Assembly: GCA_934661195.1 (NCBI GenBank)
Contig: CAKUJD010000007.1
Location: 1-64,000, forward strand
Source of the DNA: an uncultured Muribaculaceae bacterium
Lineage (GTDB): Bacteria > Bacteroidota > Bacteroidia > Bacteroidales > Muribaculaceae
DNA: 64,000 bases
Direction: 5' to 3'
Shown here: positions 48,616-57,299 of the stretch, piece after piece
Numbering within the stretch: the stretch's first letter is position 1
Layout of the letters: the number at the start of each line of letters is the position of its first letter
Made by a program: the position numbers and the translations under genes
Notes under the pieces: generated by a model
The model's database searches: none
Seen by the model: only the letters and a program-made list of their open reading frames with translations
Told to the model about the DNA's origin: nothing

Positions 48616-49386
48616 ATGATTGACATCAACAATGGCATAATTAAAACGGTGGCCTCGCTCGCGTCCAAAAAGCGGCGCGACGAGGAGGGCCTCTTTGTGG
48701 CCGAAGGCGCAAAATGCGTGCGCGACACCTGGGGCAGCTTCAAGTGCCGATGGCTCATAGCCACGCGTGCGTGGTATGACCAGTGCGGCAACTCGAGCCA
48801 CATCGACAAGATAGTGTTTGCCTCGCGGCAGCAAATGTCGCGCATATCGCAGTTCAGCAACCCAAGCGATGTGATAGCCGTCTACGAGAAGCCCGTGCCA
48901 CGGGTCAGCCGCGAGCGTGTGGAGGCCGGGCTCAACATAGTGCTCGACAACGTGCAGGACCCCGGCAACCTTGGCACCATAATGCGCCTTGCCGACTGGT
49001 ATGGGCTGCGCGACGTGTTTGCCAGCCGCGCCACGGTCGACGTGTTCAACCACAAGGTGGTGCAGGCCACCATGGGCGCCATAGCGCGCGTGCAGGTGCA
49101 CTACTGCGACTTGCTGCAGCTGTTCGGCGACTACCCCGACATGCCCGTGGTGGGCACCTTTCTCGACGGCGACAACATATATTCGTCGCAGCTGCCGCAG
49201 CGGGCCTTTGTGGTGTTTGGCAACGAGGGCCAGGGCATAACCCCCAAGGTGGCACAGCGCGTCAGCCAGCGCCTGCTCATCCCGTCGTGGCCTCACAGCG
49301 GCTTGGGCAGCGAGTCGCTCAACGTGGGCGTGGCCGCGGCCATCACCATCAGCGAGTTTCGCCGCGAGGCACTTAAGTGCAAATAG
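48616..49386 (+). CDS. TrmH/SpoU-family RNA 2'-O-methyltransferase
   Basis: A 256-aa knotted (SPOUT) methyltransferase that should methylate a ribose in rRNA or tRNA. The three SpoU motifs are present: NVQDPGNLGTIMRLADWYG, VVFGNEGQGI and SLNVGVAAAI. The N-terminal domain starting LASKKRRDEEGLFVAEG is the substrate-binding part. Which RNA is modified cannot be told. ATG 48616 was chosen because the upstream reading lacks family similarity. Confidence 0.92.
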   Translation: MIDINNGIIKTVASLASKKRRDEEGLFVAEGAKCVRDTWGSFKCRWLIATRAWYDQCGNSSHIDKIVFASRQQMSRISQFSNPSDVIAVYEKPVPRVSRERVEAGLNIVLDNVQDPGNLGTIMRLADWYGLRDVFASRATVDVFNHKVVQATMGAIARVQVHYCDLLQLFGDYPDMPVVGTFLDGDNIYSSQLPQRAFVVFGNEGQGITPKVAQRVSQRLLIPSWPHSGLGSESLNVGVAAAITISEFRREALKCK

Positions 49387-49410
49387 GAAAGGAGGCATGT
49401 AGAGAGAGTT

Positions 49411-50802
49411 ATGGCAAAGACGGTGAAGACAATGTATTACTGCAAAAACTGCGGTGCCGAGTCGCCCAAGTGGATCGGCAAGTGTCCGGCTTGCGGCGAG
49501 TGGAACACCTACATCGAGGAGCCTGTAGCCCCTAAAGCCTCGGCGCGCGCCAGCCGCTATGGCGCCGCCGAGGGCTCCGACAAGCGCAAGCGGGCGGTGC
49601 CGGTGAAAATAAGCGAGATCAAGGCCGAAGACCTGCCGCGCATCACCCTGCCCAGCGGCGAACTCAACCGCGTGCTGGGCGGCGGACTGGTGCCAGGGTC
49701 GATAATCCTCATTGGCGGCGAGCCTGGCATTGGCAAGTCTACGCTGGTGCTGCAAAACGTGCTCCGCATACGCTCGCGCAAGGTGCTGTATGTGAGCGGA
49801 GAGGAAAGCCCGCAGCAGCTGCGCATGCGTGCCGACCGCATAGCTGGCGGACGCATGGACTGCGAGTGCTATCTGCTGTGCGAAACCTCGCTCGACAACA
49901 TCTTTGCCTGCATTCGCGAGAGCAACCCCGACCTGATAATAGTCGATTCCATACAGACCATAGCCAGCGACGAGCTCGACTCGGCCGCGGGCAGCGTGAG
50001 CCAGGTGCGCGAGTGCGCGGCCGCCTTTCTGCGCTATGCCAAGGAGACCAACACCCCCGTTGTGCTCATTGGCCACATCAACAAGGAGGGCAGCATCGCC
50101 GGCCCAAAGGTGCTCGAGCACATCGTCGACGCTGTGCTGCAGTTTGAGGGCGACCGCCACTACATGTACCGCATATTGCGCTCCATTAAAAACCGCTTTG
50201 GCAGCACCAGCGAGATGGGCATCTACGAGATGCAGGAGGCTGGCCTGCGCGAGGTGAAGAACCCCAGCGAAATGCTGCTGTCGCAGTCCGACGAACCGCT
50301 GTCGGGCGTGGCCATAGGCGTCACCGTCGATGGCGCGCGGCCATTCCTCATCGAGACGCAGGCCCTGGTCAGCACCGCAGCCTACGGTACGGCCCAGCGC
50401 TCGGTCACTGGCTTCGACCAGCGGCGCATGAACATGCTGCTGGCTGTGCTCGAAAAGCGTGTGGGATTCAAGTTGGCGCAGAAGGACGTGTTCCTCAACA
50501 TCGCTGGCGGCCTCAAGGTTAACGACCCTGCGCTCGATTTGGCCGTGATTTGCGCCATATTGTCGTCAAACGTCGACATGCCAATAGCCAAAGGCGTGTG
50601 CATGACGGGCGAGGTGGGTCTTTCGGGTGAAATCCGGCAGGTGACGCGCATCGAGCAGCGCATAGGCGAGGCCGCCAAACTCGGCTTCTCGTCGATAATA
50701 GTGCCGCGCCACAACCTCAAGGGCATCGACACATCATCGTTCAGCATCCAAATCATCGAGGTGGGCAAGGTGGAGGAAGCCTTCCGCCACCTCTTTGGGT
50801 AG
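49411..50802 (+). CDS. radA: DNA repair protein RadA (Sms)
   Basis: A 463-aa RecA-like ATPase that drives branch migration in recombination. It has a zinc finger CKNC...CPAC (Cys11, 14, 25, 28), Walker A GGEPGIGKST (102-111), the RadA-specific KNRFGSTSEMG motif and a C-terminal Lon-like domain ending the protein. Length is normal. Confidence 0.97.
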   Translation: MAKTVKTMYYCKNCGAESPKWIGKCPACGEWNTYIEEPVAPKASARASRYGAAEGSDKRKRAVPVKISEIKAEDLPRITLPSGELNRVLGGGLVPGSIILIGGEPGIGKSTLVLQNVLRIRSRKVLYVSGEESPQQLRMRADRIAGGRMDCECYLLCETSLDNIFACIRESNPDLIIVDSIQTIASDELDSAAGSVSQVRECAAAFLRYAKETNTPVVLIGHINKEGSIAGPKVLEHIVDAVLQFEGDRHYMYRILRSIKNRFGSTSEMGIYEMQEAGLREVKNPSEMLLSQSDEPLSGVAIGVTVDGARPFLIETQALVSTAAYGTAQRSVTGFDQRRMNMLLAVLEKRVGFKLAQKDVFLNIAGGLKVNDPALDLAVICAILSSNVDMPIAKGVCMTGEVGLSGEIRQVTRIEQRIGEAAKLGFSSIIVPRHNLKGIDTSSFSIQIIEVGKVEEAFRHLFG

Positions 50803-51113
50803 GATTGGAGTGAAAAATGCAGGAAAATGCGTTTATCAATGTTAAAATTTGGAGGGCGGTTAAACTTTTGCCGTGTTTGGCAGTCATAAAAGCGAAAAAA
50901 GCAACAAAGCAGTTATAATTATAGTAAGCTTCAAACCCGCGTTTACCCCCAATGGCTGACTTTTTCATAAAATAATAAAACAATTAATTTTCTCAGTCCC
51001 CGGGTTGGCAGTCAGGCATGATGGCTGCATCACGGTGCGAGCAGAAAGTATAAAGCTCTGGCAACCACACCTTCAGGTCGCCAGAGCTTTTTATTTTTCA
51101 ATTCTGTTCAACT
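50803..51113. other. Intergenic region ending in a strong hairpin
   Basis: There is no gene on either strand. The AT-rich left half is followed by a GC-richer stretch (about 50996-51050) and a terminator hairpin. The layout is compatible with a small RNA, but nothing identifies one. Confidence 0.4.
51052..51095 (+). terminator. Intrinsic terminator
   Basis: AAAGCTCTGGC pairs with GCCAGAGCTTT around an ACCACACCTTCAGGT loop, followed by TTTATTTTT. It lies about 250 bp after radA and just beyond the 3' end of the small minus-strand gene. Confidence 0.85.
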
Positions 51114-51341
51114 TTATTCGTTCATTGAGTCCCACACCGAGTCGCGCGACTCCATGAGCTCGTCCACATAGTCCTGGTAGCCGGTGCGTGTGTCATATCC
51201 GTTGCTCTCGCACCACTCATCATAGCACTCTTTTAGTGCGGGGTCGTCGTCAATCATTCGTTGGAATTCGCGGTCCACCTCACCCACGCGGCTCAGGCGG
51301 TCGAGGAGCGACTGCAGTATTTCATTGATGTCGTAGTCCAT
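51114..51341 (-). CDS. Small acidic hypothetical protein
   Basis: A 75-aa very acidic, probably helical protein (for example EVDREFQRMIDDDPALKECYDEWCESNG). I do not recognise a named family. It is oriented divergently from the next gene and stands alone. Its composition and host-like codons make it likely real. Confidence 0.65.
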   Translation of the reverse strand: MDYDINEILQSLLDRLSRVGEVDREFQRMIDDDPALKECYDEWCESNGYDTRTGYQDYVDELMESRDSVWDSMNE

Positions 51342-51504
51342 AGTCTTTGCAGTTTTAAGTGTTTAGTGTAAAAAACGATAGGTTTATATTCTCCGATACT
51401 GCAAAGATAGCGATTTGTGCCACACCGCAAAGCCTTGAAGCCATGCAAAGCCCCGGTTTTTGCAACTTTTTAGAAAAAAAAGTTGCTGATGCGGCAGGCA
51501 GGGC

Positions 51505-51535
51505 TTTGCCGTTAGTGTCCCGTGGTGTAACTTTG
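51505..51535 (+). promoter_or_regulatory. Promoter (TTTG-N19-TAACTTTG)
   Basis: TTTG at 51505-51508, exactly 19 bp, then TAACTTTG at 51528-51535. It is a perfect promoter about 34 bp before ATG 51569 and supports that start over the upstream in-frame ATG at 51359. Confidence 0.85.
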
Positions 51536-51568
51536 GGCTTGCAAATCACGCAGACTAATACTATATAT

Positions 51569-52699
51569 ATGCATAAGCGATCCATAATATTGCGCCTTGT
51601 GGCCGCAGCCTGCATGGCTGTGGCGGCAGTGGCCGCGGTGTCGGCCACACGCTATCACACCGCCCTTAATGGCTTTGACGGGCTGCGAACGAGCGTGCCG
51701 GGCTGCACCCTTGCCCTGCGGCAGGGGCAGTGCGCCGAGCTGAGCAACGGCCAGTCGGCCCCCGTGCTGGTGCTCGACACCGTGCCTGTGCGCTCGGCCG
51801 ACTACCGCTGCCAGGTGCGCATTGCCAATCTGCACAGCAAGCCGGGCAAGACCTATCATGCGGCCGGGCGCGCCTATAAGTCCACCTGGTGCGGTCTCGC
51901 TCTTAACGCTGCGCCCGACGGCAGCCGCTGGGTGGCGGTGGAACTGAGCTGCGCCAACACCGACCTGCACAACGATGCCACCGACCGCCGCCTGCTCACG
52001 GTGAGTGTGGTGGACCACCGCAGCGGCTGTGCCGACAGTGTGCTGGCATCGGCCACTGTGGCCGACGGTGTTGACCTCTACGACGGCTTCAACTGCATCG
52101 AGGCCGAGGTGCAGGGCGGCTCGCTGGCGGTGAGCGTGGGCAACCGCCGCCTTAGCCGGGTGCTTGAGTGCCGGCTGCCCGATGTGCAAGGAGGCGTGTG
52201 GGCCGGATGCATAGCCGGCCCGGCCTCGAGCGTGCAAGTGGAGCGGGTGGTGGTGGCCGAAAAGGCAGGGCAGGAGCGTCCGCTCGACACTGGGCTCACC
52301 CTCGACTCGCTCAACAGCCGCTTTGCCGCCTCCACCGATCCGTATGAGGGCTACTGGCAATACCTCGACCGCGAAACCGACGACGCCCGTGTGCGCCTTG
52401 GCGGGCGCTATGTGGTGGCGCTGGTGGCCGATGGGGCCGATGGCTACCGAATCGTCTATGTGAGCGGAGCCCAGGCCATGCGCCGTCAGTGGCACACGGG
52501 CATGGTGAAGGCTGTGATGCGCCCCACGGTGTTCACAGCCAACTATCGTGCCCGCTGGAGCGACGCTTCCTTTGGCGTAATCGACGACGACGTGTTTGCC
52601 ACCTTTGAGTCGGGCTCCATTCTCAGCATAAAGTTTCCCGTGCTCAAAAGCCAAATCCGCTTCTCAAAGATGCCGCAGCGCACGCTAAAGCAGCCTTAG
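51569..52699 (+). CDS. Hypothetical exported protein
   Basis: A 376-aa protein with a strong N-terminal hydrophobic segment (residues about 6-26), either a signal peptide or an anchor. The rest is predicted beta-rich with a concanavalin-like feel (WCGLALNAAPDGSRWVAVELS, YDGFNCIEAEVQGG, LSVGNRRLSRV-type strands). I do not recognise a family. The start follows from the promoter at 51505-51535. tRNA-Gln follows on the same strand. Confidence 0.75.
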   Translation: MHKRSIILRLVAAACMAVAAVAAVSATRYHTALNGFDGLRTSVPGCTLALRQGQCAELSNGQSAPVLVLDTVPVRSADYRCQVRIANLHSKPGKTYHAAGRAYKSTWCGLALNAAPDGSRWVAVELSCANTDLHNDATDRRLLTVSVVDHRSGCADSVLASATVADGVDLYDGFNCIEAEVQGGSLAVSVGNRRLSRVLECRLPDVQGGVWAGCIAGPASSVQVERVVVAEKAGQERPLDTGLTLDSLNSRFAASTDPYEGYWQYLDRETDDARVRLGGRYVVALVADGADGYRIVYVSGAQAMRRQWHTGMVKAVMRPTVFTANYRARWSDASFGVIDDDVFATFESGSILSIKFPVLKSQIRFSKMPQRTLKQP

Positions 52700-52740
52700 A
52701 AGAAAAAAACGCGGTTTTTTGCAAAAAAAATGCCGCAAAC

Positions 52741-52771
52741 TTTGCAGATATAAAAATAATGCGTACCTTTG
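52741..52771 (+). promoter_or_regulatory. tRNA-Gln promoter (TTTG-N19-TACCTTTG)
   Basis: TTTG at 52741-52744, exactly 19 bp, then TACCTTTG at 52764-52771, ending 16 bp before the mature tRNA. Confidence 0.85.
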
Positions 52772-52787
52772 CATCGCATTTGAGAAT

Positions 52788-52858
52788 TGTCCTGTGGTGT
52801 AATGGTAGCACATCGGATTCTGGTTCCGCTTGCGAGGGTTCGAGTCCTTCCAGGACAA
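52788..52858 (+). tRNA. tRNA-Gln (CTG anticodon)
   Basis: A 71-nt cloverleaf. The acceptor TGTCCTG pairs with CAGGACA, the anticodon loop TTCTGGT gives CTG, and the T-arm GAGGG/CCTTC encloses TTCGAGT. The 27-43 position of the anticodon stem is a mismatch. No CCA is encoded. A perfect promoter precedes it and a terminator follows. Confidence 0.92.
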
Positions 52859-52866
52859 CAAATGAG

Positions 52867-52897
52867 AAGTGACCCCAAAAGGTCACTTTTCTTTTTA
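52867..52897 (+). terminator. Terminator after tRNA-Gln
   Basis: AAGTGACC (52867-52874) pairs with GGTCACTT (52881-52888), followed by TTCTTTTT. Confidence 0.9.
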
Positions 52898-52930
52898 TAA
52901 CACAAATTTAAACTAAGTAATTTTTTTACA

Positions 52931-53503
52931 ATGGCAACAAAAATCAGATTACAACGCGGTGGCCGCAAAAACCACGCGTTCTATCCAATTGTTATCGCCG
53001 ATAGCAGGGCGCCACGTGATGGTAGATTTATTGAAAGGATTGGTTCTTATGACCCGAACACTAATCCTGCTACAATAAGTTTAAATTTCGAGCGTGCTCT
53101 TTATTGGATCAACGTGGGTGCAATCCCCACCGACACTGTGCGCAACATTCTCTCTCGCGAAGGCGTGATGCTTATGAAGCACCTCCAGGGCGGCGTGAAG
53201 AAGGGCGCTTTCAACGAAGAGGAGGCTCAGCGCCGCTTCGATGCTTGGAAGGCTGAAAAGGCTGCTAAGCTCGAGGCAATCAAAAACAAGGAAGTAAGCG
53301 ACAAGCAGGCCGATGCCAAGAAGCGTCTTGACGAAGAGGCCAAGAAGAACGAGGCTAAGGCTGAGGCTGTGGCCAAGAAGAAGGCAGAAATCGCTGCCGC
53401 CAAGGCTGAGGCCGAGGCTAAGGCTGCTGCCGAGGCTGCCGCTGCCGAGGCTCCCGAGGGCGAAGCCGCTCCCGCTGCCGAAGGCGAGGCTGCTGCCGAG
53501 TAA
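52931..53503 (+). CDS. rpsP: 30S ribosomal protein S16 with long C-terminal extension
   Basis: The first ~90 residues are standard S16 ([38 protein letters not shown]). The remaining ~100 residues are an Ala/Glu/Lys-rich, probably helical or disordered tail. Such tails are common on Bacteroidetes S16. The tail's function is not known. A strong terminator follows. Confidence 0.97.
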   Translation: MATKIRLQRGGRKNHAFYPIVIADSRAPRDGRFIERIGSYDPNTNPATISLNFERALYWINVGAIPTDTVRNILSREGVMLMKHLQGGVKKGAFNEEEAQRRFDAWKAEKAAKLEAIKNKEVSDKQADAKKRLDEEAKKNEAKAEAVAKKKAEIAAAKAEAEAKAAAEAAAAEAPEGEAAPAAEGEAAAE

Positions 53504-53558
53504 TCGGGCCGCGGCAATGCCCGCACCGTGCCTGGCGCGGATCATGTCAAAGAAAAAT

Positions 53559-53604
53559 AAAAGTGTTGCAACCGCCACTGTGCGCGTTGCAGCACTTTTT
53601 TTTT
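53559..53604 (+). terminator. rpsP terminator
   Basis: AAAGTGTTGCAAC pairs with GCGTTGCAGCACTTT-type sequence and is followed by nine T. Confidence 0.9.
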
Positions 53605-53639
53605 GATGCCTCGCATCACCATTTTTTTCGGCCGATTTG

Positions 53640-53671
53640 TTTGAGTTTTATGGCAATTAACACTATCTTTG
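53640..53671 (+). promoter_or_regulatory. Promoter of the Fur-family gene (TTTG-N20-TATCTTTG)
   Basis: TTTG at 53640-53643, 20 bp, then TATCTTTG at 53664-53671, 22 bp before the ATG. Confidence 0.7.
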
Positions 53672-53693
53672 TGCATACGCATTAAGTGCAGGT

Positions 53694-54194
53694 ATGGGCG
53701 ATAGTTCAACCAATAGCGCAATAGTCAGGCAGTTCACCGCCTTTTTGGAGGCTGGCAACTACCGGAAGACCGACGAGCGGTATGCGATTCTCAACAAGGT
53801 GCTTGAGGAAAGCAAGCCTTTTTCGGTCGATTCGCTGTATGCGGCGCTCAAGGCGGGTGACTTCTATGTGAGCAAGGCCACCGTCTACAACACCGTCAAC
53901 CTGCTGGCATCCGCCGGCATCATAGGCAAGATAGTGGCGCCAACCGGCACTCAGGTGATGTATGAGCGCCTCAGCCAAATGCAGTGTTGCCACGTGGTGT
54001 GCACCGAGTGCGGCAAGGTGAAGCTGGTGAAGGACAACAACTTTGCCGCCTACATGAACGCCCGCCGGTTTGCGGCCTTCAACACCTCGCACTATGCCCT
54101 TTATGTGTATGGCACATGCAGCACCTGCGCCCGCAAGCTTAAAAAGCGCCAGGCAGCTGCGCAAAAGTCGACATCAAAGAAACAACAGAGATAA
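53694..54194 (+). CDS. Fur-family metalloregulator
   Basis: A 166-aa metal- or peroxide-responsive repressor. The winged helix contains FSVDSLYAALKAGDFYVSKATVYNTVNLLASAGI, the C-terminal part carries zinc pairs CTEC and CSTC, and QCCHVVCTECGK is the family metal site region. Whether it senses iron, zinc or peroxide cannot be decided. purA follows after 11 bp and may be co-transcribed. Confidence 0.9.
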   Translation: MGDSSTNSAIVRQFTAFLEAGNYRKTDERYAILNKVLEESKPFSVDSLYAALKAGDFYVSKATVYNTVNLLASAGIIGKIVAPTGTQVMYERLSQMQCCHVVCTECGKVKLVKDNNFAAYMNARRFAAFNTSHYALYVYGTCSTCARKLKKRQAAAQKSTSKKQQR

Positions 54195-54205
54195 CATTAG
54201 CTATT

Positions 54206-55474
54206 ATGAAAAAAGTAGACGTATTATTAGGTTTACAATGGGGAGATGAAGGTAAAGGCAAGGTGGTGGATGTGCTCACCCCTCGCTACGACATAGTTGC
54301 ACGTTTCCAAGGCGGTCCCAACGCAGGCCACACGCTTGAGTTCCAAGGCCACCACTACGTGCTGCGCTCGATTCCGTCAGGAATTTTCCAGACCAACCAG
54401 GTGAATGTGATCGGCAACGGCGTGGTGCTCGACCCAGTGCTCTTCGCTCAGGAGGCCAAAGACCTTGAGAAGAGCGGCGTCGACATCAAGAAAATCTTGA
54501 AGATATCGCGCAAAGCCCATCTCATTCTGCCCACCCACCGCCTGCTCGACGCTGCCAACGAGAAGCTCAAGGGCAGCAGCAAAATCGGCACCACGGGCAA
54601 GGGCATCGGCCCCACCTACACCGACAAGGTGGGCCGCAACGGCCTGCGCATCGGCGACATCGACCACGACTTCAAGGCAAAATACGACAACCTCAAGCGC
54701 ATGCACTTCAACCTGCTGCGCGCACTGGGCGAGGAGCCTAACGTTGACGAACTCGAGAAGCAGTGGTTTGAGGGCATCGACTACATCAAGCAGTTCGACC
54801 TCATCGACAGCGAGTTTTTCATCAATAAGCAGCTGGCCAGCGGCAAAAGCGTGCTTTGCGAGGGCGCACAGGGCAGCATGCTCGACGTTGACTTCGGCTC
54901 TTATCCGTTTGTCACATCGTCCAACACCGTGTGCGCCGGTGCCTGCTCGGGCCTTGGCGTGGCTCCGCGCAACATAGGCGAGGTTTACGGCATCTTCAAG
55001 GCCTACTGCACCCGCGTGGGCAGCGGTCCGTTCCCCACCGAGCTGTTCGACGCCACAGGCGACAAAATCCGCCAAATCGGCCACGAGTATGGTGCTGTCA
55101 CAGGCCGTGAGCGCCGCTGCGGCTGGATCGACCTTGTGGCTCTGCGCTACACCATCATGCTCAACGGCGTCACCCAGCTCATAATGATGAAGAGCGATGT
55201 GCTCGACGGCTTTGAAACAGTGAAGGCCTGCGACGCCTATGAGGTCAACGGCAAGCTCACACGCGACTTCCCGTTCTCAATCGAAGGCGACGTGAAGCCC
55301 GTCTACACCGAGCTCAAGGGTTGGAATGCCGACATGACCAAGATGACGAGCGAGGCCGAGTTCCCGCAGGAGTTTAACGACTATGTTAAGTTCCTTGAGG
55401 AGAAGCTCGGAGTGCCCATCACCATCGTCTCGGTGGGCCCCGACCGCGAGCAGACCATAGTGCGCGGCAAGTAA
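54206..55474 (+). CDS. purA: Adenylosuccinate synthetase
   Basis: A 422-aa enzyme joining IMP and aspartate with GTP on the AMP branch. It has LGLQWGDEGKGKVVD at the start (P-loop and catalytic Asp), NAGHTLEF with the catalytic His, IGTTGKGIGPTYTDK and CEGAQGSMLDVDFGSYPFVTSSN. Length is normal. Confidence 0.98.
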   Translation: MKKVDVLLGLQWGDEGKGKVVDVLTPRYDIVARFQGGPNAGHTLEFQGHHYVLRSIPSGIFQTNQVNVIGNGVVLDPVLFAQEAKDLEKSGVDIKKILKISRKAHLILPTHRLLDAANEKLKGSSKIGTTGKGIGPTYTDKVGRNGLRIGDIDHDFKAKYDNLKRMHFNLLRALGEEPNVDELEKQWFEGIDYIKQFDLIDSEFFINKQLASGKSVLCEGAQGSMLDVDFGSYPFVTSSNTVCAGACSGLGVAPRNIGEVYGIFKAYCTRVGSGPFPTELFDATGDKIRQIGHEYGAVTGRERRCGWIDLVALRYTIMLNGVTQLIMMKSDVLDGFETVKACDAYEVNGKLTRDFPFSIEGDVKPVYTELKGWNADMTKMTSEAEFPQEFNDYVKFLEEKLGVPITIVSVGPDREQTIVRGK

Positions 55475-55809
55475 AAAGGCGCGCACAGCTGCAATGGGTC
55501 AGGGCGGCAGTCAGTGGGCCGCACCCCATTCACTCACATAGACTACGGTTTATTTTTTTTAGACATATCCGAATGCCGTTTTGGAATTTTGCTATGGAAC
55601 GACGTTGGACACCTTTTCACCACTTCATCACCCCCAATAGCCGGGGTGGGCTTCACGGCAAATGCCGCGGAGTGCCGGGCGCTGCGTGCGCCGCGGCCAG
55701 TGTGAATGGCGCTTCAGCGGTCGGGGCCGGGCAAGGTGCCAGAACGGCATTCCTTTTTTCCGTATAAAACAACTATCAATTTTCGTTAAACTATTAACAC
55801 CTTATTATC
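55475..55809. other. Non-coding interval with inverted repeat
   Basis: There is no credible gene. A hairpin-forming stretch near 55495-55540 (ATGGG...CCCAT with inner GGC/GCC pairs), followed by a T-run at 55551-55560, may terminate purA. Further on, GAATGCCGTTTTGG (55571-55584) recurs inverted as CCAGAACGGCATTC (55738-55751), with one mismatch, around a GC-rich centre. Confidence 0.5.
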
Positions 55810-57054
55810 ATGGCAACTGTAAAACCATTCAAAGGATTGCGTCCGCCGCGCCAGCTGGTGGAGCAGGTAGTGTCTAAGCCCTACGACGTGCTCTCGAGCG
55901 AGGAGGCCCGCGCCGAAGCCGCCGGCAACGAGAAGTCGCTGTACCACATCATCAAGCCCGAGATCGACTTTACCGACGGCACTGGCGAGCACGACCCCAA
56001 AGTGTACGACAAGGCAGTGGAGAACTTCAAGAAGTTCCAGGACCGCGGCTGGCTTGTGCAAGACCCCAAGGAGGAATACTACATCTATGCGCAGACCATG
56101 GACGGACGCCGCCAATATGGCATAGTGGTGGCCGCCAGCGTCAGCGACTACCTCACGGGCCGCATCAAGAAGCACGAGCTCACGCGCCGCGAGAAGGAGA
56201 CCGACCGCATGCGGCACATCGAGGTCAACAATTCCAACATTGAGCCGGTGTTCCTTGCCTTCCCCGACAATGAGGTGCTCGAGCGCGTGATTCGCGAAAC
56301 CGCCGCCACCGAGCCTGAATACGACTTCGTGGCCGACGACGGCATAGGGCACACCTTCTGGTGCATCACCGACGACGCCACCATCAAGACCATCACCGAC
56401 GCCTTTGCCGCAATCCCCTACCTCTACATTGCCGACGGCCACCACCGCACCGCAGCCGCGGCCCACGTGGGCGAGGCCAAGGCCAAGGCCAATCCTCACC
56501 ACACTGGCAAAGAGGAGTACAACTATCTGCTGGCCGTGTGCTTCCCGCAGTCGCACCTTAAGGTGATGGACTACAACCGTGTGGTGCGCGACCTCAACGG
56601 CCTCACGCCCCAACAGCTGCTCGACCGCCTGGCGCAGAACTTCGAGGTGGAGTGCATGGGCACCGACGAATACCGTCCCAGCCGCCTGCACAACTTCTCG
56701 CTGTATGTGGCCGGCAAGTGGTATTCGCTCACGGCCAAGCCAGGCACCTACAACGACGCCGACCCCATAGGCGTGCTCGATGTGAAGATTTCCAGCGACC
56801 TGATTTTGCGCGACATTCTGGGCATCACCGATTTGCGCACCGACAAGCGCATCGACTTCGTGGGCGGCATCCGAGGCCTTGGCGAGCTTAAGCGCCGCGT
56901 CGACTCGGGCGAGATGCAGCTGGCACTGGCCCTTTATCCCGTTACCATGCAGCAAATCATCGACATTGCCGACACGGGCAACATTATGCCCCCCAAGGCC
57001 ACATGGTTTGAGCCTAAACTGCGCTCGGGCCTTGTGATACACAAATTGGACTGA
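55810..57054 (+). CDS. DUF1015 family protein
   Basis: A 414-aa cytosolic protein matching the DUF1015 pattern: ATVKPFKGLRPP, VSKPYDVLSSEEA, YYIYAQTMDGRRQYGIV, IADGHHRTAAA and RIDFVGGIRGLGEL. Relatives often sit beside serine biosynthesis genes in Bacteroides, but not here. Biochemical function is not known to me. Confidence 0.9.
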   Translation: MATVKPFKGLRPPRQLVEQVVSKPYDVLSSEEARAEAAGNEKSLYHIIKPEIDFTDGTGEHDPKVYDKAVENFKKFQDRGWLVQDPKEEYYIYAQTMDGRRQYGIVVAASVSDYLTGRIKKHELTRREKETDRMRHIEVNNSNIEPVFLAFPDNEVLERVIRETAATEPEYDFVADDGIGHTFWCITDDATIKTITDAFAAIPYLYIADGHHRTAAAAHVGEAKAKANPHHTGKEEYNYLLAVCFPQSHLKVMDYNRVVRDLNGLTPQQLLDRLAQNFEVECMGTDEYRPSRLHNFSLYVAGKWYSLTAKPGTYNDADPIGVLDVKISSDLILRDILGITDLRTDKRIDFVGGIRGLGELKRRVDSGEMQLALALYPVTMQQIIDIADTGNIMPPKATWFEPKLRSGLVIHKLD

Positions 57055-57096
57055 GTGTGAGCGAGTAAGCTTTCTCTCTCTCTGCACAGCCATCTG

Positions 57097-57147
57097 CAAC
57101 CCTCACCTGCCGTGCTCCCACCGTTGGGGCGCGGCAAGTGAGGGTTG
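57097..57147 (+). terminator. Hairpin after the DUF1015 gene
   Basis: CAACCCTCAC (57097-57106) pairs with GTGAGGGTTG (57138-57147), with inner TGCCG/CGGCA pairing, followed by a weak T-rich stretch. Confidence 0.7.
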
Positions 57148-57299
57148 TTGCGTTGTCTTTCAGGCTTCTTGAAAGCGTGGTTAGCCACAGCGCAGCATTT
57201 ATTTAAACTGCAATTATTATTTAAATAGCGCAATTTTGCTTAATTTTGCAGATATTTTCGAATAAAATATAATGTAATATAATTAAAAAGCGGAAAATT

